Positions 44,442-53,376 of a stretch of 64,000 nt of DNA are shown in pieces. Each line of letters opens with the position of its first letter. Position 1 is the stretch's first letter. The notes under the pieces are model-generated. The model made no database searches and was not told the origin of the DNA. It saw only the letters and a list, made by a program, of their open reading frames with translations. This DNA comes from Deinandra increscens subsp. villosa (lineage: Eukaryota > Streptophyta > Magnoliopsida > Asterales > Asteraceae), in NCBI GenBank assembly GCA_039602395.1, contig JBCNJP010000020.1, positions 25,274,483 to 25,338,482 on the forward strand. The letters are read 5' to 3'. The translations under genes and the position numbers were made by a program.

Positions 44442-46706
44442 CAGGGGCGGACTTAGTAACAGTCCAGGGGTAGCGCCCGCTGCCCCTGAACTTTTATCCC
44501 GACGTCCCCATTCCCCAATTCCCTAAAGTCCCGACCGGCGACCCCCTGTCTCCAATCATCCGACCGTCGTCGACTCGCCGACCTCCTGTGCCCCGCCGGG
44601 CGCCGCCGCTGCCGCCTGCCGGATTCGCCCCTGCTCCAGCGCCATTCTCTTCACAGCCCAAGGTAGCCGAAAATTACCCATTTTCTTCAAATTTTTTTCT
44701 TATTTCTTGTTTTAGGGTTTATTAAATTAGTTATTTAGAAACAAATGTTATGTGTTTATTTGTTGATTGTGTTAGAAAATAGCATTTAGGATGTGTTTTG
44801 AATCACTAAATCATAACTTTGTATTGTTTTCTTGAATTATTTTCTAGGGTTTGTGTTATAATTGCTTGAAAGATGAAACCAAAGCCTAAACAAGCTTTAA
44901 TTAGCAATTTGTTTAAAAGAAAAGTCCCGGAAAATGAGGAAATTTCTCAAACTAGTAAAAAACCAAGTCCAAATGTAGAGACTAATTTGATGCAAGATGA
45001 TGTTAATATTAATTCAACACGAAAGACTATTGATTTGGATGCTCTTCCCTCGGATCCCGCGGATAGACCGCTTATTGATAGTTATGACCCGAATCAAATT
45101 GATGACATAAGAAGGGCATATATTGTGAAAAAGGCTTATCAACCAAGAGGTCATGGTTTTAAATGGAAAGATTATTCTGGTGGTCGGAGACGTTTTAATG
45201 TTAAATGGTTTGATAAATTTGATTGGTTAGAATATAGCCCGAAAGTGGAGAAAGCATATTGCCTATGTTGTTATTTGTTTAGTGAAAGTGTTGGTAATCA
45301 AGGTGGGAGAGATACTTTTGTAAATGGAGGGTTTGATAATTGGAATAAATCGGGTGTATTACAAAACCATGTTGGATTAGTCAATAGTGCTCACAATAAG
45401 GCAGCTCAAAAATGCTCCAATCTATATAATCAAAAGGGATCATATGAAGCGAAAGTCACTAAGTATACTGAGGAAGAAGTGATTGCTAATCGGTTTCGAT
45501 TAATGGCTTTTGCTCGCTGTGTTAGATTTTGCTTACAAAACTCATTACCATTCCGAGGACATGATGAGTCGGAAGATTCTCGTAATAAGGGCATCTTTCT
45601 TGAACTTTTAAAGTTGATTAGTGATAATAACCCGGATTTTGGTAAGTACACCTTAGGAAATGCAAAGAAAAATAACAAGATGACATCCCCATCAATCCAA
45701 AAACAGATTATTGATTGCTTTGCGAAAGAGGTAACCAAAATGATGTGTCTTTAAAGGAACAAATGGCCGTGGTTGTCAGATATGTTGATAAGCTTGGAAT
45801 TGTTGAAGAGAGTTTAATCGGACTTTCTCACGTCAAGTATACATCTTCATCAACTCTTAAAGAAGGCATTGTTTCTTTGTTAGCGGATAATAATTTGAGC
45901 ATAGATCAAGTAAGTAATAAATTTGATATTTTTAATAAATATACTTTATAATAAATGTATATAATGTATCTTATAGTTTATATTTGTTTACACAGGTAAG
46001 GGGTCAAGGTTATGATGGTGCAAGCAACATGCGAGGAGAGTATAATGGATTAAAGGCTTTGATTTTGAGAGATAATCCTTCAGCACATTACATACATTGC
46101 TTTGCTCATCAACTTCAGTTAGTGATCGTGGCCGTTGCAAAAAAACATGACGGTGTCAAAGAGTTTTATGAGTATCTTTCCATGGTTGTTAATACGGTTT
46201 CCGCTTCTTGCAAACGGAAAGTTATGATGTTGGAGGCAAAAAAAGCAAGTGTGGAAAAAGCAATACTTGAAGGTGAAATTAAGACGGGAAAGGGATTAAA
46301 CCAAGAGGTTTCGCTTGCACGAGCTGGGGATACACGATGGGGTTCTCATCATAATACTATCACAAGTTTAATGAAATTATTTCCTCAAGTTGTTGAAGTA
46401 CTTGCTTATATTAAAAAAGATGGAGAAACCTCTCAACAACGCAGTAATGCAAAAGGTATATCATCATATCTTAAGAAGGTTGAATTTGTTTTTTATATGC
46501 ACTTGTTGGATAAAGTCTTAGGTCTCACAAATAGTCTATCAAACCATCTTGAACAAGAGGATCAAGACTTGTTACAAGCGGCTAAGTTGATAAACGGGAC
46601 AAAACTAGCGTTGAATGATCTTAGACAAAAGGGCTTTGGTGATATGTTAGCAAAAGTCACATCTTTTTGTGAAGAACACAAGATTGAGATGCTAGATATG
46701 AACTGA
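44442..46706 (+). mobile_element. hAT-superfamily element, 3'-truncated
   Basis: Left end CAGGGGCGGACTTAG is a typical hAT terminus, preceded by a candidate 8-bp target copy GACCCATA (44434-44441). A GC-rich leader (44460-44660) is followed by the transposase gene. No matching right terminus or second GACCCATA was found downstream; the coding region stops at a foldback structure (46698-46986). Confidence 0.7.
44873..46706 (+). pseudogene. hAT transposase with TTF-type zinc finger (ZMYM1-like), broken
   Basis: Order: basic N-terminus; TTF-type zinc-finger region with RGHGFKWKDYSGGRRRFNVK and AYCLCCYLF (about residues 90-140); DUF4371-like region (SLPFRGHDES, IQKQIIDCFAKEV); then a break near 45735-45750 where the frame stops (KMMCL) and the next frame resumes (LKEQMAVVVRYVDKLG). 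Family members have a VDES/AxDxS segment with the first catalytic Asp here, and it appears deleted. A GT-AG intron follows (45910-45995), then RGQGYDGASNMRG with the second Asp, IHCFAHQLQLV, and ARAGDTRWGSH. It ends at DMN, before the third acidic residue and the hAT dimerisation domain. Normal proteins are about 200 residues longer. Not functional. Confidence 0.88.
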
Positions 46707-46986
46707 AGATCCATGGCTGAATTTACCCAACAAATTCATGACCTTATCTTACAAGAAGAGATAATAAGGTGTAGAGTGTGGAATAAAGCCCCCGATAGGG
46801 TGATTGTCGGTTACGAATTGAAAATGCAACGAATTGAAAAGGCAAATAGGTGAAAAGATGAAGATTTCCATGGCTGAATTTAAACGCTACCGGGGGCTTT
46901 ATTCCACACTCTACACCTTATTACCTCTTCTTGTAAGACAAGGTCATAATTTGTTGGGTAAATTCAGCCATGGATCTTCAGTTCAT
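46698..46986. repeat. Long foldback hairpin (96-bp arms, 98-bp loop)
   Basis: Left arm 46698-46793 and right arm 46892-46986 are reverse complements with about three differences (one indel, two substitutions). The arms read ATGAACTGAAGATCCATGG at the base and GAATAAAGCCCCC at the tip. The left arm starts exactly at the last codons of the broken hAT transposase. The loop holds a partial third copy of CCATGGCTGAATTTA (about 46868). RNA from either strand would fold into a near-perfect ~95-bp duplex. Confidence 0.9.
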
Positions 46987-47202
46987 AAACGATAATCTTT
47001 ATACTCACGTGCAACCTTAGAATCAATCTAAGTAAGACTTGTTGATGAGTGAAATGGCGAGTCATATATGTTTGGTTTGTAAAGGGGATGAAGATTGTGA
47101 GTATACAAGTAAGATGTTTGTACTGCTTGAAATGTTTATAAGTATACAAGTGAGTTGTGAAGTTGCTAGGTTTCTAGCTGAGTTCCAAATGAACCACCAC
47201 CA

Positions 47203-47212
47203 CCTATTTATA
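47203..47212 (-). promoter_or_regulatory. Candidate TATA box facing the foldback
   Basis: Minus strand TATAAATAGG. About 220 bp downstream on that strand is the foldback at 46986-46698, after a leader without obvious coding. Unconfirmed. Confidence 0.4.
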
Positions 47213-48150
47213 CTAGTTAAGTTGTATCTAGAATGTTCCTAATCTAGATTTTTCCATACAAGATATTTATTCTTGTTTCTAGAATACTCTATCAAATTAT
47301 CAACGATAGATATTTCTAAGGAAATATCCAAAATCCTTCAAGACTCTTCTATAGTTATTTTGTGGCATATTCTAGATCCTTCTATGGTCTTTCACGAATG
47401 ATCTAAAACCTTCCATGGTGCCAACTCCCGACTAGAATTTTGTAGGTTGTTCCAGAGTCTTCCAGAAAATCTTTGATGCTCGTAGACTTGCCTGGAACCT
47501 TATAGATTTCGGGGATTGCGATTTAATCTTTGGCGGGACGTGACAATGAGGTCTAGCAAATGTCATCCATGTTACACGTGATCACGGGGTTGATACCTAA
47601 CTAGTAAACAAAAATAAACCTACTGTGCTATCTTTTGTGTTGTCTAGACCTGGAAAAAAACCTGACAGTTTCGTTTGAGAAATTTTGTAGTAAAAAGGGC
47701 CCCATTTATAGGTGATTAGTACAAATAGATCAATTTTTTAAATAGCAACCCATCCTTAAATGAACCTGATCGGTTTTTATAAATGACCTGATACCATCCT
47801 GACCTGTTATCCTACCCAACATGCCTTGCCCATTTTGTCAGATGTAACTGCATCCAACGCTCATGTTGGTGGGATGCCAAAACGTCGTCCCGAGAATCAA
47901 CTTAAGGCTTTTAAAATTACTTTGAAGATGGCAGTTAGGGTTGTTTGGTTCATCTAGAACTAAAGGGGGTCATATAAAACCTTCATTTATTTTTCCTTAT
48001 CTATATTTATCTAAGAAGTCATACTTAGTCGTTTTTTATGAGTTGATGACCATCAGTATAGAAGTAATCTAAGTGAAATAACCAAAGTCATATTTGGTTT
48101 ATAATTTTTTTTTTTGAATTGAATGAGGGATCTTAACATTTCAAAATCAA
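47213..48150. other. Intergenic
   Basis: Stretch with repeated CTAGAAT/TTCTAG words (47215-47480), then AT-rich DNA. No gene recognised. Confidence 0.4.
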
Positions 48151-48155
48151 GCAAA

Positions 48156-48807
48156 TTACAAAGAAGTGGCGGGTAAGCGGGCAACAAGTTGCGCCGCAAC
48201 CCCCTTTTGAATCGCGAACCCAATCCTACTAAAGACAAAGTTATGAGCCCTGGGGGACGACAAATTACTATGCACAACACGTTGAACCCGACTCAGGAAT
48301 TCAATCGCCCCCGGGGCAAGGAACCCAAATGTGTCAAAGGCAAAAGGGATAAACACGTGTTGATTTTCAAGGCAGGTTCTCTCGTGTTTAGCAACTTTGC
48401 CAGATTCCGCCTTCAACGCAGCTTGCCCCGCAACGAAATTATTGCCCCTAAGCCCAACAAGAGGAGACACACCAGTGAGGTCAACACAAGCGTGTTTCCC
48501 CCCAGCCCAGCCAAACACAAGCACATTGGCCGGTCGCAAAGTGGACCTCCCTTCCAGCGGGTCCGTCAAGAAGTTCACAGGAGCCTCTTTTTTTAACAGA
48601 GATACCTGCACGCTTCAAAACATCAAACAACACATCCCTGACCCAATCATGTATGTATTTGAACCCCGGTAATTCCTTACAATGAACCGCATGCTCGCCG
48701 AAGGTGTCTAAAGAAGCCTTGCGACAGACAGGGCATGGCTCATCATTAGGGAAGATAGGGATCATAAGTATGTACTTAAGGATAGTCCGATACTCCACAG
48801 CTGGCAT
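48156..48807 (-). pseudogene. Retroelement-type C-terminal domain: zinc-binding plus restriction-like-endonuclease-like tail
   Basis: Two minus-strand frames, 48481-48807 and 48156-48611, join at a frameshift in a T/A homopolymer near 48590. The first contains CPVCRKASLDTFGEHAVHCK, a Cys-Cys-His-Cys cluster, and HDWVRDVLFDVLKRAG. The second contains RSTLRPANVLVFGWAGGKHA, then CVDLTGVSPLVGL, FVAGQAALKAESGK, KHERTC and FVFSRIGFAIQKGVAAQLVA. Plant proteins with this layout are annotated from reverse-transcriptase-like repeats. A zinc cluster followed by RP-A-(D/N)-LV...VDLT resembles endonuclease tails of some non-LTR retrotransposons; Asn stands where I would expect Asp. No polymerase part is present. 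Confidence 0.6.
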
Positions 48808-48809
48808 AT

Positions 48810-49846
48810 GTTACCCCAACCCTTCAATTAAGTTCGAAGTTATCTATTTATGTGTATCATGTTAGATAGTTAAATGCAAATATATTAGGTAGGTACTTTT
48901 AGTGTTACTAATAGAAAAGGGGGTTAACAGTTAACACTTAACACAACCCGGCCACCCACTCGTTTATCTAGTTTACATAACAATGGCAATGGGTGTAATG
49001 TCAGCGATCGGTAACACTAACATGGAATTGCCACAAAAACACACATGAAAACCAAATAAAACACAATGACTTGGGTTTGTAAAGTTTTTTTAAAAAAAAT
49101 CTTTTTCTTTTGTTCAACTCTGTCTCTTCTTTAACACCAGATTAGAATAACCACAATGCAAAAGGATGCTTTGGGTTCTATAAACTGGATTAGAATAAAA
49201 TATCTATTTCAAATCAAAAGGAAACTTTAGTGTAGATGAGAGGGTGGTTTTGCTTTTGCAAATGATGATGGTAATTGGTGTCCACGAAGACAGGCGTGTG
49301 CATGACAAAGATTGTGATGGGTCAAGGTCAACCAAAGGATGGGATGGACGATGCTTTGTAAGATTAATGTTATGATTAAAATGTTATATAAAACCTATAT
49401 ATTAATAAGCTAGCTAGAGTATGCTATATAAATTTGAACTTAAGGTTTAACGTGTTAGTGAGAAATTAGAATTTCTTTTATAAAAAACACAGGTCTTTGA
49501 GTTTAGATGTATAAGCTAGAGTATGCTAGCTATCTCATAAATAATTTCTCATCACACTAACCGATTTAAAATCTTAAGATCGATTAAACGCAAAGATTAA
49601 ACTTAAGTCTTTGAGTATAGGTTTACGGAGTTGTTTCTCCGTCACGTAACACTAGTTTTTTTTTATAGTTCAAAATATGTTTTCATAAAAATGAAAGGGG
49701 TGGGTACGCATTTATAACCAAGAAAGTTAAACTTAAATTTATAAATAGCTTGCTCATGCTATGATTTTAGCTTCTTTGTGTAAGATATTTCATGTTTAGT
49801 TTGACTTTACCCACCCTTGTTCGGTGAGGTCTTACCCATGTTGCTC
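48810..49846. other. Intergenic
   Basis: AT-rich; no gene or named repeat recognised up to the Harbinger element. Confidence 0.45.
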
Positions 49847-50204
49847 TGAGGGGAGGGGGTATGGTTGCCTTGTGGCTTCAAGGAGCCATGCTCCCCAACC
49901 AATCATCATGTGCCAACTCATTTGGGATGTTTTTGAAGCCTTGTCAAGCCACACCACAAGGTATGGTTGCCTTGTGGCTTGGAGAAGCCACCGAAAAAAT
50001 AACTTTTTTTTTTTTTGATTTTTAACAACTTTTAATAAACAAACAACTTTTATATAAAAAAACAAACACTAGCATTACGAATACAATTGAAGTAAACAAT
50101 ATTCATTAAAACAAAATATTCATTAAAACAAAAATAAAATTACAACTTACAAAACATTCCCTAAAAAAAAAAATTACAACTTTTATTAAAAAAAAAATAC
50201 AAAT

Positions 50205-51462
50205 CTAGGGTTGAGGATTTGCGTTCACCTCCTCCTCGGTTAAAAACACATCCATTGTGTTTTGGATGTGCTCGGTGATATCGAATCTGAGTTTAAAATG
50301 AGTCTCACTATCTCGCAGTTCGAAAATAACATTCGGGTCGAGAACCCGGTTAACTGGCGGATCTCGAATGTGGACCGGTGATATAGCAAGGCCATCGTCT
50401 TTGAGAGTCATGTTGTGTAGAATGATGACCGCGTACATAATGTTCTCCATTAGCTTTTTTTTTATTGGACGACCCTTTCGATCTATTATTGCCCATTTTT
50501 CCTTTATCCGACCAAACGCTCTCTCGACGTCTTTTCTAGCCCCCTCTTGTATCTTCTTCATTTTCTTCTCTTTAAGCTCATAAGGATGTGGAAATGCCTT
50601 CACAAAGACCGACCAAGGGGGATATATGCCATCCGCAAGGTAATATCCACGTTTGTACTCTCGACCGTTACAAACAAATGGCATTCTAGGTGCAACTCCA
50701 TGCATCTCATTGTTGAACAAAGGTGACTGGTTAAGAACGTTGATGTCGTTGTTGGAACCTGCAACACCAAAGAACGCATGCCAAACCCACATATCTTGGG
50801 AGGCAACCGCCTCGAGTGAAATTGTTGGTTTTTTATGATCGCCACGATGATATTGTGCCCTATACTTTCTAGGACAATTTCTCCACTCCCAATGAGTACA
50901 ATCGATACTACCTATCATACCCGGTAAACCATGTTTTGCTAAGTGGGCATTATATAAAAGAGTGATATCGTGGCTAGTAGGTGAACGCAAAAATTCATCT
51001 TTGTAAAGCTTAATTAAGGCATCACAAAAATAGTGTAGGCATTCACGTGCAGTTCTTTCAGAAAAATCTAAAGATTCATCGTATTCGTCAGGAACGTTAC
51101 CGTAAGCGAGTTGACGAATAGCCACCGTGCACTTTTGTAAAGGTGTGAAACTTTCCCTCTTCGTCAACAATCTTCAGAAACAACCGTTTAGACATACGAA
51201 ATCGGTCTTTAAAAATTCCCTCGTGGTAACGGGGATTTTCGGCAAAATAAAGCTCCACCAAGCGTTGGTGACCGTTTTCACGATCACGATAAATACGTCT
51301 CCTCCGTTTAGGAGCGGAAACCTCTTCTTGTTCTTCTTGTTGGATGACGTTAATACATAGGTTAAGGTAATTCATCGCGTCCTCGTACGAACCATCGGAG
51401 CTACTTGACGAAGTCCCAATCTCGGGTGGTAGAATGAAATCATATTCGTCGTAAAGGCTCAT
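50205..51462 (-). pseudogene. PIF/Harbinger transposase (HARBI1-like nuclease), one frame break
   Basis: N-terminal frame 51462 to about 51160: acidic start MSLYDEYDFILPPEIGTSSS, nuclear-type basic KRRRR, then FAENPRYHEGIFKDRFRMSK and LFLKIVDEEGKF. The frame then shifts and continues from about 51165 with TKRESFTPLQKCTVAIRQLA. Catalytic DDE region: GMIGSIDCTHWEWRNCP (first Asp), GSNNDINVLNQSPLF, GYYLADGIYPPW (second Asp), ARKDVERAFGRIKEKW (Glu), ending at residue 321 of the second frame. The DDE_4/plant transposon domain is otherwise complete and all three catalytic residues are present. Family members have extra residues at the break, so a small deletion with frameshift is likely. Few defects point to recent activity. 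Confidence 0.9.
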
Positions 51463-51578
51463 TTTGTAGTGAGAATTTGTGGAGAGAAAGAGATAAAATA
51501 GTGTGGTTTATATAAATGAAAGAAATTTATGTGTATATATATAGTCAAATGTTGAAGAAAAAAAAAAAAAAAGAAAGA

Positions 51579-51608
51579 GCCGTTGGATAGCCGTTGGGCA
51601 GCCAACGG
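51579..51608. promoter_or_regulatory. Three CCGTTGG/CCAACGG boxes upstream of the Harbinger transposase
   Basis: GCCGTTGG at 51579-51586 and 51590-51597, and CCAACGG at 51602-51608, about 120 bp upstream of the transposase start and inside the element. CCGTTG fits the MYB core CNGTTR. Similar inverted pairs precede the ORF1 relics. Confidence 0.45.
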
Positions 51609-51780
51609 TCAAAAAAAACGTTCCAAAATATGCGGCTCTCCGTGGCTTGGAGGAACCGGCGAACAAGCAAAATGGGAGCCGTGGGAGGGCAACCGCATCA
51701 CGCGGTATCGTTGCCTGGCGGAGCCAGGCGGCTCCCTTGGAGCCGTGGATGTGGAGCCGGGACGATACCGCCCCCCCTGA

Positions 51781-52614
51781 TCATACCCATGTTACCTAAA
51801 ACAAAATTATCATGTTATACGATTGAACGTAATGATATATTAAGGAAGGTTATATTCTTAACTAATTTAAGTCTAGTTAGTTAAGCCATGGTATATAGCC
51901 TACATACTTTGTATCAGAATTTATAATGAGAAGATTAAAGCCTAATAAGTAATCTATGAAAACACATACCCCAAATACTACCCCTTTTCAACCCCCCATC
52001 CAATGTTTGCATCCGATGAAAACCAGACTCACACAATTGAAGAAAGGATTGAGGGATAATAAAAAAAGAATAAAATAATTAGAGGGCGTTTGGTTCCTGT
52101 AATGTAATGGAATTTTAATTGTAAAGTTTTTTTTTCAAAAATATGCATTTAGTTGGGTAACAAAGGAATTTGAAATACAATAAAGTTCTTTAATCAATGG
52201 AATTTAGTACTATTTTAACATTCCTTAAAAATATTTCACTTTAATGAAAGAAAGTTTCATTAAAGCACACAAGTGTGTACTGAAATAGATTTAGAAGACG
52301 CATGACTTGACAAGCTACTTAGAAGCACACAAGTGGTATGGTGAATGTTTTATAAAAGTGGCGAATGTTTAAATCCTTACAAATGCAAGGTTAGTGTTAT
52401 ATGGTTATTGATGGAGAAGAAATTGCCGTTTAAAAAAGTTATGTCCCCACGAAAATAGCTTGTGGTGAAGTGACGATTCTCTAATCAAAAGATTATCAGT
52501 TCAAATGCTACAAAATACAAATACGATGGTTTAGCTCTTTAAATAAAAAACTACTTAGGTTGCATAAAGGGCTTAGTTTATAAAGATTGGGCCTAGAGGT
52601 TCTTAAGGTAGGCC
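51781..52614. other. Intergenic DNA up to the second gap
   Basis: AT-rich. GGGCGTTTGGTTCCTGTAA at about 52083 resembles a hAT-MITE end with no partner found. No coding evidence. Confidence 0.4.
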
Positions 52615-53114
52615 NNNNNNNNNNNNNNNNNNNNNNNNNNNNNNNNNNNNNNNNNNNNNNNNNNNNNNNNNNNNNNNNNNNNNNNNNNNNNNNNNNNNNN
52701 NNNNNNNNNNNNNNNNNNNNNNNNNNNNNNNNNNNNNNNNNNNNNNNNNNNNNNNNNNNNNNNNNNNNNNNNNNNNNNNNNNNNNNNNNNNNNNNNNNNN
52801 NNNNNNNNNNNNNNNNNNNNNNNNNNNNNNNNNNNNNNNNNNNNNNNNNNNNNNNNNNNNNNNNNNNNNNNNNNNNNNNNNNNNNNNNNNNNNNNNNNNN
52901 NNNNNNNNNNNNNNNNNNNNNNNNNNNNNNNNNNNNNNNNNNNNNNNNNNNNNNNNNNNNNNNNNNNNNNNNNNNNNNNNNNNNNNNNNNNNNNNNNNNN
53001 NNNNNNNNNNNNNNNNNNNNNNNNNNNNNNNNNNNNNNNNNNNNNNNNNNNNNNNNNNNNNNNNNNNNNNNNNNNNNNNNNNNNNNNNNNNNNNNNNNNN
53101 NNNNNNNNNNNNNN
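52615..53114. other. Assembly gap, exactly 500 N
   Basis: Second placeholder gap of the same length. Arm B' starts at the next base. Confidence 0.99.
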
Positions 53115-53376
53115 AAAAACAAAGGTAAGCAGATATTGCAAAACTAAATATGTGAAAGTTGTATAACCTATGGACTAAACTGTGAAAGTTGTATAACCTT
53201 TGGACTGAACCGGAAGCTTGAGAATAACTACAGGGGCAAAATCCGTAATTACTCTAAACCCCCAAAAATTAGCTTTAACTCGTCACCACCATTTGCGTTG
53301 ATTCTGTATCCTTCGCGTACAATATAATCGCAAATCCTCAGATAGCGGATTTTGATCATCTGATTTGCTTGCTCTA

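Larger units (their letters stand above)
49850..51777 (-). mobile_element. PIF/Harbinger transposon with TIRs and TGA target duplication
   Basis: 1928 bp. Left end GGGGAGGGGGTATGGT; reverse complement of the right end GGGGGGGCGGTATCGT (13 of 16 match). Flanked by TGA at 49847-49849 and 51778-51780, a 3-bp duplication of the TNA type used by this superfamily. One transposase gene on the minus strand. The left subterminal GGTATGGTTGCCTTGTGGCT is repeated about 100 bp inward (near 49960). The Myb-like ORF1 partner is not inside; relics lie at 7256-8180 and 30460-31385. Confidence 0.9.
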
